Assembly (NCBI GenBank): GCA_004564215.1
Contig: CP024846.1
Span: 3,262,435-3,326,434 of the forward strand
Direction of reading: 5' to 3'
DNA length: 64,000 nt
From: Beijerinckiaceae bacterium
GTDB lineage: Bacteria; Pseudomonadota; Alphaproteobacteria; Rhizobiales; Beijerinckiaceae
Of this stretch, positions 29,075-38,632 are shown one piece after another (the first letter of the stretch is position 1; each line of letters starts with the position of its first letter). The translations under genes were made by a program, and so were the position numbers. The notes beneath the pieces are model-generated. The model saw only the letters and a list, made by a program, of their open reading frames with translations, had not been told where the DNA came from and made no database searches.

Positions 29075-29464
29075 TCACTTGCCGCGGTGATCGGGAAGTC
29101 TGAACACCCAATAGGCGAGGGGCGCCTGAAAGAGCTCCGCGACCAGATAGAAAAGCAAAAGGGGCGATGGCCGCCCATCGACGAATAGGCTGATGATTCG
29201 ACCAACCACCAGCCCAGCAGGAAAAATCATGACCGTCAACACGGCGGCGTTGGTGTATTTCTCATTGAACGCGCCGAACAGCCAAAACATCCCGAAACCA
29301 AGATATAGGCACATCATGGCTCGGAGGATATGTGCCAGATTCACGTCCAGGGGGGAAACCCCGAAAAACGTCGCCGCGAACCAATAGGGCGAAATCCCAT
29401 AGAGCAGGGCGACGATCAGCAGCGAGGCAAACGCGAGAAGTAAGAAGATCTTTTTTATTATCAT
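29075..29464 (-). CDS. DUF4345 membrane protein
   Basis: A 129-residue protein with four predicted membrane helices. The central ILRAMMCLYLGFGMFWLFGAF is characteristic of DUF4345, and the final LVAELFQAPLAYWVFRLPD is also usual. Function is unknown. It lies 147 bp upstream of parE on the same strand, divergent from the methyltransferase gene that follows, with 243 bp of non-coding sequence between their starts. Confidence 0.85.
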   Translation of the reverse strand: MIIKKIFLLLAFASLLIVALLYGISPYWFAATFFGVSPLDVNLAHILRAMMCLYLGFGMFWLFGAFNEKYTNAAVLTVMIFPAGLVVGRIISLFVDGRPSPLLLFYLVAELFQAPLAYWVFRLPDHRGK

Positions 29465-29707
29465 TATGCGGCCATGCTTTCGACTGACGCGGGCAGGAGG
29501 CGGAAACGCGCCATCCGATTCGCTGAGGTTACCTCAACCCAACCGGAAAAATGAGCCCATCGCATGGCGCACGTCCGTGTGGCCATGCCCGTATTCCGAG
29601 CGCATAAACACAAGCCAGCTTTTTGGACAGAGCCCTAAACTAGACACCAAACGGTTAAAGAAATTCGGCAAGACCCAATCCGTAGCAGAAACTGCAGGAG
29701 TTTGTAG

Positions 29708-30574
29708 ATGGCCGAAATCCAGAATGTGACTGGCACAGCCTTCATCGTGGCCGAATTCCGAGCGGAAGAAAACGCCGCAACTCAACCGCTCTATACTGAC
29801 CCGATTGTTCCCTTGTTTCTCAACGAGGAAACGAAGCGCGCCGCGGCGCGCATGTCGGAAGCTTTTCCCGCGGTTAAGAAGATCGTCAGGATTAGAACGC
29901 GCTACCTCGATGACAGATTGGATCGGCAACTTCATCTTGGTTGCGGGCAGGTCGTCATCCTTGGCGCGGGCCTGGATACGAGATCGATCAGAAAGCAAGC
30001 GCCTAGCGTTGCTTTTTTTGAAATCGACGACGAGGGCACGCTAAATTTCAAGAAAGCAAGACTTGAGGAAAACGCCCTGAACAGTCAGGCCACGTTCATC
30101 CCCGGCAATTATGTCACCGACAATCTGGTTCAGCTGCTGAAAACGAATGGGTTTGATTTCACCCAGCCGACCCATTTCATTTGGGAAGGCAATACGATGT
30201 ATTTGACCGCGCCTTCCATAAGGCAGGTCATGCGAGACCTCGCGCAACACGTCGGTCGATTCACACTCTCTTTCGATTACTTTAAAGATGGCGTGATCGA
30301 GAAGGCAACGGGAGATGCCGCCGTGACGGGCATTGTCGAACGCTTCGAGGCCATGGGCGCTCCATGGATTTCCGGCGTGGAAAATCTCCAAAGTCTCGCG
30401 GATGACGCCGGGATGACGATCGTGGACGATGTCGCAACGGCGGAGCTTCATCAGACCTATTGGCCTGACGAACCGTTGGATTCGCCGATCTTTGATTATT
30501 ATTTTTTATGCACTTTAGAATCCCCTGCGCCCCGCTCCGGCGTTCATTTTCAAGGGGGAATCTCTGCCAGTTAA
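29708..30574 (+). CDS. Leucine carboxyl methyltransferase-like SAM enzyme (TIGR00027 type)
   Basis: A 288-residue methyltransferase. The motif QVVILGAGLDTRSIR, preceded by RTRYLDDRL, is the LCMT/TIGR00027 signature, and FFEIDDEGTLNFKKA is the acidic ribose-binding strand. THFIWEGNTMYLT gives the usual catalytic-face motif. Members modify small natural products or carboxyl groups in actinobacteria and proteobacteria; no substrate is known here. It stands alone, convergent with glnA, and a strong hairpin separates the two. Confidence 0.88.
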   Translation: MAEIQNVTGTAFIVAEFRAEENAATQPLYTDPIVPLFLNEETKRAAARMSEAFPAVKKIVRIRTRYLDDRLDRQLHLGCGQVVILGAGLDTRSIRKQAPSVAFFEIDDEGTLNFKKARLEENALNSQATFIPGNYVTDNLVQLLKTNGFDFTQPTHFIWEGNTMYLTAPSIRQVMRDLAQHVGRFTLSFDYFKDGVIEKATGDAAVTGIVERFEAMGAPWISGVENLQSLADDAGMTIVDDVATAELHQTYWPDEPLDSPIFDYYFLCTLESPAPRSGVHFQGGISAS

Positions 30575-30580
30575 AGCGAT

Positions 30581-30610
30581 GCTGCCGATCGACGCGCGAT
30601 CGGCAGCTTT
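30581..30610. terminator. Hairpin terminator between methyltransferase and glnA
   Basis: A perfect 11-bp inverted repeat, GCTGCCGATCG and CGATCGGCAGC, with loop ACGCG, followed by TTT. It starts 7 bp after the methyltransferase stop and 27 bp before the end of glnA, so it can serve both convergent genes. Confidence 0.8.
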
Positions 30611-30636
30611 AGGATACGCCAGCAAGTAGGCGATGC

Positions 30637-32046
30637 TTAGAGCGAATAATACATATCGAATTCGACCGGGTGGGGGGTCATTTCGAAACGCATCACCTCG
30701 GCCATCTTCAGTTCGATATAGCTATCGATGAAGTCATCGTCGAAGACACCGCCTGATTTGAGAAAATTGCGGTCCTTGTCGAGATTGACGAGGGCTTCAC
30801 GCAGCGAGCCGCAGACGGTCGGAATTTTCTTCAATTCCTTCGGCGGCAAATCGTAGAGATCCTTGTCCATCGCCTGACCCGGATCGGTCTTGTTCAGGAT
30901 TCCGTCGAGGCCCGCCATGAGCATGGCCGAGAAGGCGAGATAGGGGTTGGCCATCGGATCCGGGAAACGGACCTCGACGCGCTTCGCCTTGGGGTTCGAC
31001 GTATAGGGAATACGGCAGGATGCGGACCGGTTGCGGGCCGAATAGGCGAGCAGAACCGGCGCCTCATAGCCGGGCACCAAGCGCTTATAGGAATTTGTCG
31101 AGGGATTGGTGAACGCGTTCAGAGTGCGCGCGTGCTTGATGATCCCGCCAATATAGTAAAGGCATTCCTGGCTGAGATCGGAATATTTGTTGCCGGCGAA
31201 CACCGGCTTGCCGTCTTTCCAGATCGACTGATGGACATGCATCCCCGAACCATTGTCGCCGAAAACCGGTTTCGGCATGAAGGTCGCCGTCTTGCCGTAA
31301 CTTTGGGCAACCTGGTGGATACAATATTTATAAATCTGGAGGTGATCGGCCATCGTCGTCAACGGACCGAATTTCAGTCCGAGCTCATGCTGCGCGGAGG
31401 CCACTTCATGGTGGTGCTTTTCCACCTTGGCGCCCATCTGCGCCATGGCGGCCAGCATTTCGCCGCGCATATCCTGCGCCGAATCCTGCGGCGGAACGGG
31501 GAAATAGCCGCCTTTTGTGCGAATGCGGTGACCAAGGTTGCCGCCCTCGTAAGGTGTATCCGTGTTCGAGGGCAGTTCGGAGGAGTCGAGGATGAAGCCC
31601 GTATTATAGGGATCGGATTTGAAGCGGACGTCGTCGAACACGAAGAACTCGGCTTCCGGGCCAAAGTAAGTGGCATCACCGATCCCCGCGGAGGCCGCAT
31701 AGGCTTCGGCCTTCTTGGCGATTCCGCGCGGATCGCGGTTATAGGGTTCGCCGGTTGACGGTTCCAAAATGTCGCAAATGATCGACAGGGTGGGCGCCGC
31801 AAAGAAGGGGTCGAGCACGGCCGTGGTCGGATCCGGCATCAAGGTCATATCGGACTCGTTGATGGCCTTCCAGCCGGAAATCGACGAGCCGTCGAACATC
31901 GTCCCTTCGGAGAAAATTTCCTCGTCGATCATGGTGATGTCGAAAGTCACATGCTGCCACTTGCCGCGCGGATCGGTAAAGCGCAGATCGACGTATTTGA
32001 TATCCTGGTCTTTAATTGTCTTAAGCACATCCTTGGCGGTCTTCAT
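30637..32046 (-). CDS. glnA: Glutamine synthetase type I
   Basis: A 469-residue enzyme that makes glutamine from glutamate, ammonia and ATP. Key stretches are [28 protein letters not shown], the ATP-site [16 protein letters not shown], and [11 protein letters not shown]. The adenylylation tyrosine is Tyr398 in DKDLYDLPP, so activity should be controlled by the GlnE/GlnD cascade. It is 97 bp downstream of glnB on the same strand, the classic alphaproteobacterial glnBA operon. A small direct repeat lies in the gap. Confidence 0.98.
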   Translation of the reverse strand: MKTAKDVLKTIKDQDIKYVDLRFTDPRGKWQHVTFDITMIDEEIFSEGTMFDGSSISGWKAINESDMTLMPDPTTAVLDPFFAAPTLSIICDILEPSTGEPYNRDPRGIAKKAEAYAASAGIGDATYFGPEAEFFVFDDVRFKSDPYNTGFILDSSELPSNTDTPYEGGNLGHRIRTKGGYFPVPPQDSAQDMRGEMLAAMAQMGAKVEKHHHEVASAQHELGLKFGPLTTMADHLQIYKYCIHQVAQSYGKTATFMPKPVFGDNGSGMHVHQSIWKDGKPVFAGNKYSDLSQECLYYIGGIIKHARTLNAFTNPSTNSYKRLVPGYEAPVLLAYSARNRSASCRIPYTSNPKAKRVEVRFPDPMANPYLAFSAMLMAGLDGILNKTDPGQAMDKDLYDLPPKELKKIPTVCGSLREALVNLDKDRNFLKSGGVFDDDFIDSYIELKMAEVMRFEMTPHPVEFDMYYSL

Positions 32047-32108
32047 ATTTTACCTCTTTGTCCTGGAATGATCGTAAGGGTGAGGAACGGGGGCAGCCGA
32101 TTGCTATT

Positions 32109-32143
32109 TTGCGGTAATCCGCGCGTTTGCGGCAATCCGCGCG
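32109..32143. repeat. Tandem 17-bp direct repeat in the glnB-glnA gap
   Basis: TTGCGGTAATCCGCGCG (32109-32125) and TTGCGGCAATCCGCGCG (32127-32143) repeat with a period of 18 and one mismatch. Each can fold a tiny GCGG-NAAT-CCGC hairpin. The second copy ends directly at the glnB stop codon. It may affect how much of the transcript continues into glnA. Confidence 0.75.
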
Positions 32144-32998
<855 letters not shown>

Positions 32999-33382
32999 TT
33001 ATTCCACGGTTTCGAAAGCGTCGCGACGTTCGCGGACGATCTCGGGTTTTTCTGCTGTCTCGACGAGCCTTGCTCCAACACCTGAGCCAAGAAGCTGCAG
33101 GGAGATTTCTTTGCCATTCGCGAATTTAATACCATCGCGATAAGCGCCATGTTCAAGTCGCGCGAACGTGACCTGTTCCTCGGCTTTGACGCCCAAGCGG
33201 GTTTGCAGATCGCTCGAGATACCTTCGAGCTTGAGGCGGGTATCATATTGAACACAGACTGCCGTTGTGCAATCGCCGGGGGCGGCGAGGCCGATGCTTC
33301 CCGAAGGAAAACGTGTGGTTACATACTTCTCGGACTCGCGTGCAGGCCGGGAGGCGTACATTTCAAGCGAATAGTCACACAT
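32999..33382 (-). CDS. Conserved small protein beginning MCDYSLE, uncharacterised
   Basis: A 127-residue protein. The start was set at MCDYSLEMYASRPARESEKY because an AGGAG RBS precedes it and this N-terminus recurs in Rhizobiales hypothetical proteins; the frame continues upstream without support. TTRFPSGSIGLAAPGDCTT is followed by AVCVQYDTRLKLEGI. Three cysteines (Cys2, and two in the GDCTTAVC part) could form a metal or disulfide site. The domain is unknown. A long, GC-rich, hairpin-rich stretch lies just upstream and may control it. Confidence 0.7.
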   Translation of the reverse strand: MCDYSLEMYASRPARESEKYVTTRFPSGSIGLAAPGDCTTAVCVQYDTRLKLEGISSDLQTRLGVKAEEQVTFARLEHGAYRDGIKFANGKEISLQLLGSGVGARLVETAEKPEIVRERRDAFETVE

Positions 33383-33778
33383 TTGTGTCACTCCTAATGT
33401 CTCGAGACGGTTGCATTCCCCTTCCGTGCTTAGCCGGGCCAGCCGGCCCGAACAGGAGACGGAGGGTCGGCATCGGAGCTCTGAAAGTGGGTAGCCCCCC
33501 AAGAAGGGAGGGGAAACGTGGAAGCCTCTCAGGGCCAGCTGGTTCGATCCTGGAGAATAACGCTAGCGCGTGCCGCGTTGGACCCAACCACATCCGACGG
33601 CCGTCGGATGTTCCACTTAAGCATCGAACGCTCAGAAACACACTAAGGTTTCAAGTCATTCATGCATATAACTATGCTAGCGCAACCTTATGCCGCGTCA
33701 AGCTTTTTTGCTGCGGCCAATGAATATTGCCGTGGGATTTCCAGCCGACACGCAAGTTGTTCGTGGGTATGACAAAGC
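33383..33778. other. GC-rich structured upstream region, possible RNA leader
   Basis: About 396 bp upstream of the MCDYSLE gene (transcribed leftward) and downstream of sseA. It holds a perfect 22-bp palindrome ACATCCGACGG/CCGTCGGATGT at 33590-33611, a hairpin CGGGCC-AGCC-GGCCCG near 33434-33449, and runs such as GGGTAGCCCCCC and GGGAGGGG that can pair locally. No frame is convincing. It could be a cis-regulatory RNA or a small RNA gene; I could not match it to a known riboswitch from memory. Confidence 0.45.
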
Positions 33779-34633
33779 TCATGATTCCTTGTGGGCAACC
33801 GGCAAATCCTGGCGCCCGCCCCATTCAGCCCATGACCCGTCATAAAGAATGACATCCTTCTTCCCCGTCGAGGCAAGAGCGGCCAGGAGAATAGCGGCGG
33901 TCACACCAGAGCCGCAGGTGGTGATCACCGGCCGATCGAGGTTCACGCCGGCCTTCTCAAAAATAGATTTGACTTGATCGGAAGGTTTGATTTCGCCGGA
34001 CGCGACCAGCTCTCGCCACGGCAAATTGAAGCTGCTGGGAATATGGCCCGAGCGCAATCCAGGCCGCGGCTCGGCCACGGCGCCGCTGAACCGCGGAGCC
34101 GCGCGCGCATCGACAATTTGCGCCGAACCCGTTTCGCTAGCCCGCTTCACCTCTTCCGCATTGGCGACGGCGCGCGAATCGAAATTAACGGCGAACCGAC
34201 GTGGGGGGCGATGCACAGGCCCTTTTTCCAACGGGCGTCCTTCAGTCCGCCATCGCGGCATCCCGCCGGCCAAAAGCCTTACCTCCTTGACCCCAAAAAT
34301 CTTCAAGGTCCACCACACCCGCGCGCCGCCTTGCAGGTTCGATGAATCATACACAACGAACCGCATGGTCTCGCTGAATCCGAGCGCGTTCATGGCGGCG
34401 GCGAAATCCGCGGGCTGCGGAAGCATATGCGGTAAGTTGGTCGTATGATCGGCGATCGCATCGATGTCGAAAAAAACCGCGCCTGGGATGTGGCCCTCAA
34501 GATATTCGGCACGAGCGTCGCGATTTTCATCCGGCAGAAAAAAAGTTCCGTCGATGATGGCGAGATCGGGAGAATTTAAATTCTCCTCGATCCACGCGGT
34601 CGAAACAAAAAGGGACTCGTTGACTTCAGGCAT
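33779..34633 (-). CDS. sseA: 3-mercaptopyruvate/thiosulfate sulfurtransferase
   Basis: A 284-residue tandem rhodanese. The N-terminal inactive domain begins FVSTAWIEENLNSPDLAIIDG; the C-terminal domain carries the active cysteine, Cys240, in TTCGSGVTAAIL. The CGSGVTA loop is characteristic of mercaptopyruvate sulfurtransferases rather than thiosulfate-specific ones. HIPGAVFFDIDAIAD and HIPSSFNLPW are the CDC25-like turns. It moves sulfur from 3-mercaptopyruvate to thiols or cyanide. It lies near cysK on the same strand, with a 306-bp gap between. Confidence 0.94.
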   Translation of the reverse strand: MPEVNESLFVSTAWIEENLNSPDLAIIDGTFFLPDENRDARAEYLEGHIPGAVFFDIDAIADHTTNLPHMLPQPADFAAAMNALGFSETMRFVVYDSSNLQGGARVWWTLKIFGVKEVRLLAGGMPRWRTEGRPLEKGPVHRPPRRFAVNFDSRAVANAEEVKRASETGSAQIVDARAAPRFSGAVAEPRPGLRSGHIPSSFNLPWRELVASGEIKPSDQVKSIFEKAGVNLDRPVITTCGSGVTAAILLAALASTGKKDVILYDGSWAEWGGRQDLPVAHKES

Positions 34634-34790
34634 GCCGCCTCCGAACGGAGCAAAATTAAGATAGGTTCGAGCTGGGTGAACGCATGGCGACGAAAGCCGT
34701 GCTGCTTAAACCGTGCGGTTTCTCACACTGATCCCTGTTCCATTCCTGCATGGTTTCGCTCGCACCCTATTCGAACTGCCAGAGCCTGCC

Positions 34791-34877
34791 ATGTTCCGCA
34801 ACCAAGAGTTCTGCCCCGCCCTTGCCTTCGCGATCTGGGCCGCCGCTTTTTCCTTCGTGATCATTTTTTATCGCTGA
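34791..34877 (+). CDS. Candidate 28-residue single-helix membrane peptide
   Basis: A short frame too small for standard tracks. It reads MFRNQEFCPALAF and then AIWAAAFSFVIIFYR before TGA. It has a hydrophilic head and one hydrophobic helix ending in Tyr-Arg, as in known small membrane proteins. The RBS is weak (AGAGCC 9 bp upstream). It lies alone in the gap between sseA and cysK, on the opposite strand to both. It may be real or chance. Confidence 0.4.
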   Translation: MFRNQEFCPALAFAIWAAAFSFVIIFYR

Positions 34878-34939
34878 GTTCGGTGCCTGGCATCAGACGT
34901 CAACGGCTGGTCATAGCCTCTTCAGTCCAAAGGCAGCGG

Positions 34940-35980
34940 TCAGACAAAATCCGGCTTGATCGACGGCTTGCGTTCCATCCAATCCGGGACGGGCAGATTT
35001 TTCGCGCGCAGGAATTCGGGGTTAAACAGTTTCGATTGGTACCGCACGCCGGAATCGGCGAGGATGGTCACGATGACGTGCCCTGGCCCAAGGTCCTTGG
35101 CGAGCCGAATCGCGCCGGCGACATTAATGCCTGACGAGCCGCCAAGCAGAAGTCCTTCATGCTCGGCCAGATCAAAGAGGATCGGCAAGGCTTCGTCGTC
35201 CGGGATCTGATAGGCGAGGTCGACCGGCGCCTCCGCGAGGTTGGCGGTTATCCGGCCTTGACCGATCCCTTCCGTGATCGACGAGCCGCTCGATTTCAAT
35301 TCGCCGCTTGTGTAATAGGCATAAAGCGCCGCCCCTAAAGGATCGGAAATGGCGATCTTGATATTCGGGTTCTTGAGCTTCAAGGCGAGGGCAACGCCGG
35401 CAAGCGTTCCACCGGTGCCGACGGCGCAGGTGAACCCATCGATCCTTCCGTCTGTTTGCTCCCAAATCTCGGGACCGGTGGTTTCGAAATGACCCTGGCG
35501 ATTGGCGACATTGTCGAACTGATTGGCCCAGATCGCACCCGCCGGAAATTCCTTGGCAAGTCGTTCAGCCAGCCGGCCGGAGAGCTTGACGTAATTGTTC
35601 GGGTCGGAATAGGCGACCGCAGGGACCTCGATCAACTCGGCGCCCTGCAGGCGCAGGAGATCTTTTTTCTCCTGGCTTTGGGTATCTGGAATGACAATCA
35701 CCGTTTTGTAGCCCAAGGCGTTGGCAACCAGAGCGAGGCCAATTCCAGTGTTTCCGGCGGTGCCCTCGACAATCAAACCACCCGGATGCAGGACGCCGCG
35801 CTTGACCGCATCTCGGACGATGGCAATCGCCGCGCGGTCCTTGACCGATCCGCCCGGATTCATGAACTCGGCCTTGCCGAGAATGGTGCAGCCGGTCAGT
35901 TCCGACGCGTGGCGCAGCTTTATGAGCGGGGTTCGCCCGATCGCCTCGATCACATTTTCCGGAAAGCTCATTTGCGTCAA
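34940..35980 (-). CDS. cysK: Cysteine synthase A (O-acetylserine sulfhydrylase)
   Basis: A 346-residue PLP enzyme making cysteine from O-acetylserine and sulfide. The PLP lysine is in NPGGSVKDRAA, the phosphate-binding loop is EGTAGNTGIGLALVA, and the pyridine-ring serine region is LLGGSSGINVAGAI. The sequence GTGGTLAGVALALK is also conserved. It is slightly longer than E. coli CysK, as in many alphaproteobacteria. The first or fourth codon can be the start. It is divergent from the ribosome hibernation gene. Confidence 0.95.
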   Translation of the reverse strand: MTQMSFPENVIEAIGRTPLIKLRHASELTGCTILGKAEFMNPGGSVKDRAAIAIVRDAVKRGVLHPGGLIVEGTAGNTGIGLALVANALGYKTVIVIPDTQSQEKKDLLRLQGAELIEVPAVAYSDPNNYVKLSGRLAERLAKEFPAGAIWANQFDNVANRQGHFETTGPEIWEQTDGRIDGFTCAVGTGGTLAGVALALKLKNPNIKIAISDPLGAALYAYYTSGELKSSGSSITEGIGQGRITANLAEAPVDLAYQIPDDEALPILFDLAEHEGLLLGGSSGINVAGAIRLAKDLGPGHVIVTILADSGVRYQSKLFNPEFLRAKNLPVPDWMERKPSIKPDFV

Positions 35981-36173
35981 AGATCCTCGTCGCTATCTTG
36001 ATGATATAGAACCTGCCTGCGCGGTCTGTCGAGCCGGTAAGCTTTGCGACCCGGTCTAGCAAGAATGTTGCCGAGGGAAGCCCGACTCGTTCGATGGGCG
36101 CAAAGCGGCAGGTGGATTTTAAGCAACCGCCGCGACCGCCGCCTTGGTCGAAGCTGTGACAGGAGGCAAGCCC

Positions 36174-36527
36174 ATGGACAGACCGTTGCAGATCGTCTTC
36201 CGCGACCTCGGGCGTTCGGTCTTTCTGACCGGGATCATCCGAGAGCGGGTTCAGCATCTAGAACGCGTCTACTCCCATATCATTGGATGTCGTGTCGTGG
36301 TCGAACCATCCCATCGCAATGTCATGGCTGCCGTCAAACCCCTGGCCATTTCCGTCGAGGTCGAGGTTCCGGGTCGGCCCAAGATCGTGGCCAAATCCAC
36401 ATCCCGCGGGGCGAGTGCGCAGAGGTCCCGCAGCCGAACGGCCACCGTCCATCAGGTTTTCAATACGGTCCAGCGCCGGTTGGAAGAATTTGCCGCGATT
36501 TTGAAAAGCAATGTCAAGAAGCACTGA
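36174..36527 (+). CDS. HPF/RaiA-family ribosome-associated protein
   Basis: A 117-residue S30AE-like protein. The start ATG at 36174 has an excellent AGGAGG RBS 7 bp upstream; the frame extends 10 codons further without support. MDRPLQIVFRDLGRSVFLTGIIRERVQHLERVY is the usual beta-alpha opening of HPF, followed by CRVVVEPSHRN. It lacks the C-terminal extension of long HPF, so it is a short form. Such proteins bind the 30S A/P sites and silence ribosomes in stationary phase. It converges with sodB across a terminator. Confidence 0.85.
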   Translation: MDRPLQIVFRDLGRSVFLTGIIRERVQHLERVYSHIIGCRVVVEPSHRNVMAAVKPLAISVEVEVPGRPKIVAKSTSRGASAQRSRSRTATVHQVFNTVQRRLEEFAAILKSNVKKH

Positions 36528-36548
36528 AATGCCGCAAGACTGAAGGCA

Positions 36549-36589
36549 CTGAAATCCGCCGGGCGATTCTCGACACCGGCGGATTTCAG
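36549..36589. terminator. Hairpin terminator between the HPF-like gene and sodB
   Basis: A perfect 14-bp inverted repeat, CTGAAATCCGCCGG and CCGGCGGATTTCAG, with a 13-nt loop. It lies 22 bp after the HPF-like stop and 22 bp before the sodB stop, so it can end both convergent transcripts. Confidence 0.85.
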
Positions 36590-36610
36590 AAGAGCTTTGG
36601 ACCAAAGGAT

Positions 36611-37207
36611 CTACGCTGCTGCTGAGTATAGCTCGGCCACGTAGTCCCAATTCACCAAATTGTCGACAAAGGCCTTGAGGTAATCGGGGCGCCGGTTGCG
36701 ATAATCGATGTAGTAGGTGTGCTCCCAGACATCGACCGTCAGGATCGGGGTTCCCCCCTGAATCAGGGGATTCTCAGCATTTGCGGTTTTTGAAACGGAA
36801 ATCTTGCCATCTTTTACGACAAGCCAGGCCCAGCCGGAACCAAACTGCGTGGTCCCCGCCTGAACCAGCTCTTCCTTGGCTTTTTCGACCGAGCCGAAGC
36901 TTGAGGTCAGCGCTTTCTCGAGTTCGCCAGGAATTTTTCCGCCGCCGTTTGGCTTGATGGATTTCCAATATTCGGAGTGGTTGTAATGCTGCGCCGCGTT
37001 ATTGAAGAGAGGCGTGTTTTTTCCATAGCTTTCCTTGACAACTTCTTCCAAGGACTTACCCTCGAGTCCGCTGTCCTTTAAGAGATTATTCGCGTTGGTG
37101 ACATAGGCCGCGTGATGCTTGTCGTGATGATATTCAAGCGTCTCCTTGGACAGATAAGGCTGGAGCGCTTCATAGGGGTAGGGCAGTTCTGGTAGGGTAA
37201 ACGACAT
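36611..37207 (-). CDS. sodB: Superoxide dismutase [Fe] (Fe/Mn family)
   Basis: A 198-residue cytosolic enzyme that dismutates superoxide. Metal ligands are His27 (LEYHHDKHH), His77 (AAQHYNHSEYW), and the Asp/His of VDVWEHTYYIDY. The glutamine in FNNAAQ, positioned as in E. coli FeSOD, favours iron. The strong AGGAG RBS fixes the start. It ends near the HPF-like gene and has a 302-bp upstream region with no gene. Confidence 0.96.
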   Translation of the reverse strand: MSFTLPELPYPYEALQPYLSKETLEYHHDKHHAAYVTNANNLLKDSGLEGKSLEEVVKESYGKNTPLFNNAAQHYNHSEYWKSIKPNGGGKIPGELEKALTSSFGSVEKAKEELVQAGTTQFGSGWAWLVVKDGKISVSKTANAENPLIQGGTPILTVDVWEHTYYIDYRNRRPDYLKAFVDNLVNWDYVAELYSAAA

Positions 37208-37509
37208 TTAGAGACTCCTGAATCGAACGCAGGGCACGCGGCAATTTCCGGTGGGCGCAAAAGTAAACGGCCTCGGCCGGATCGACAAGCTTCGGAGCGT
37301 GGCAAAGTTTCCGCCACTCTTCATATTCCCATCCCTGAGGCAATTTGTTGCAGGATCTGCGCCGCGTTAAGGACCGACAGAAAAATGAATGCAAAGCGAT
37401 CGATGGAGTTTGAATGCGCGCGAGTTCGCAAGCGTCTGGGTCACACGCAATGTGGGCCTGGGGCGCTCTTTTCCAAAGGTTGAGGGTTGACCGGCAAGGA
37501 CACCAGAAC
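37208..37509. other. Divergent upstream region of sodB and the acidic membrane protein
   Basis: About 302 bp without a supported gene. It must carry the sodB promoter leftward and the promoter for the protein starting at 37510. An AAGGA-like RBS lies just before 37510. No clear operator, such as a Fur-like box, was recognised. Confidence 0.5.
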
Positions 37510-38580
37510 ATGAGCTATTTGATTCTTGGTCTGGGAACACTGCTCTCGTTGGGCGGCGCTTGGGTGATCATTGCCAGCTATGGAATCATCCAAGTCGAGC
37601 GCGGCTGGGCGGGGGTCATTGCGGGTACGATGGCGCTCTCCTGTGGCATTGTGACGATTGCATTGGCGCTCATCTTGCATCGCCTCTCAGGCCTCTACGC
37701 CTTTCTGCAAACCAGCCAAGGGCGCCTGACACAATCGCCGCAGGAATTTGCTGCGGAAGAGGTGGAGGACGAAGACGATTTGCAACCCTTCGGCCTGGAA
37801 GCGGCGGTGCCTCAAAACGCCGGCTCCGCGCCAGCCGCTGCGCCTCCTCCGCGCTCATGGCTGGAGCGCATGCCGCGTCCTGATTTCGGGACGGCTAGAA
37901 GCTCCGAGGCTCCTGACGAGACGGCTCGAGTCGACACCGAGGTGACTGCGAGCCCGGCGGCTGGTCTATCGAGATTCTCGCGGTTTTCCCTGGGCTCTTT
38001 GAAGGGCTCTGCCGCGCCTCCGGCTCCGCCGGTCGTTGCCGGGTCGATGCATGCGCCGGCTGAGGAAGATAAAACAGTAGAATGGGAGATCCCGGTTGAG
38101 CGTCTAGAAGGAGAAGCTTCTGCCGATGCCACGGAGCCCGTCCTGCCAGAACCTACTCAGTTTGAAGAGCCTACATTCGAGGGCGTGCGCGAGGATTTGG
38201 AGCGCAGCCTCGATGAATTATTGGCACAATCCGAATTCCGCATGACATGGCCCCCGGCCACTACACAAATTTCTGAAATCTCCGTCGAGGAAACATTTTC
38301 CAAGTCCGTGCCGGATCCGCAAAGCACGAATGTCGCGCCGTCCAGCCACGAACCCGCTTTCAAAGAAGAGGATCTGTCTGATACGCCCGATGACACGTCG
38401 TCCGATGCGTCATGGCCCGCTTCGCTCCGCGATCGCCGCACGATCGTGGGTCAATATGAATCGAAAGGAACATCTTACGTGATGTATTCCGATGGCTCGA
38501 TCGAGGCGCGATCGGACCGCGGGGTCCTTCACTTCGAGTCCATGGCTGAACTCAAGGCCTTCATGGAAGGCCAAGCGTGA
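37510..38580 (+). CDS. Two-helix membrane protein with long acidic cytoplasmic region
   Basis: A 356-residue protein started at MSYLILGLGTLL, which begins a membrane helix after an AAGGA RBS; the frame upstream to 37414 is not supported. Helices lie at about residues 3-24 and 34-57. The rest is a hydrophilic, Pro/Ala/Glu-rich, probably disordered linker, followed by a compact C-terminal motif GQYESKGTSYVMYSDGSIEA that resembles small beta domains. The N-terminal membrane pair resembles proteins seen in Rhizobiales, but I know no function. It converges with the oligopeptidase gene. Confidence 0.75.
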   Translation: MSYLILGLGTLLSLGGAWVIIASYGIIQVERGWAGVIAGTMALSCGIVTIALALILHRLSGLYAFLQTSQGRLTQSPQEFAAEEVEDEDDLQPFGLEAAVPQNAGSAPAAAPPPRSWLERMPRPDFGTARSSEAPDETARVDTEVTASPAAGLSRFSRFSLGSLKGSAAPPAPPVVAGSMHAPAEEDKTVEWEIPVERLEGEASADATEPVLPEPTQFEEPTFEGVREDLERSLDELLAQSEFRMTWPPATTQISEISVEETFSKSVPDPQSTNVAPSSHEPAFKEEDLSDTPDDTSSDASWPASLRDRRTIVGQYESKGTSYVMYSDGSIEARSDRGVLHFESMAELKAFMEGQA

Positions 38581-38632
38581 CGGCTGGCATGCCAGCTATT
38601 TCGAATATATGGGTCGGTGTCACGGCAAGAGG

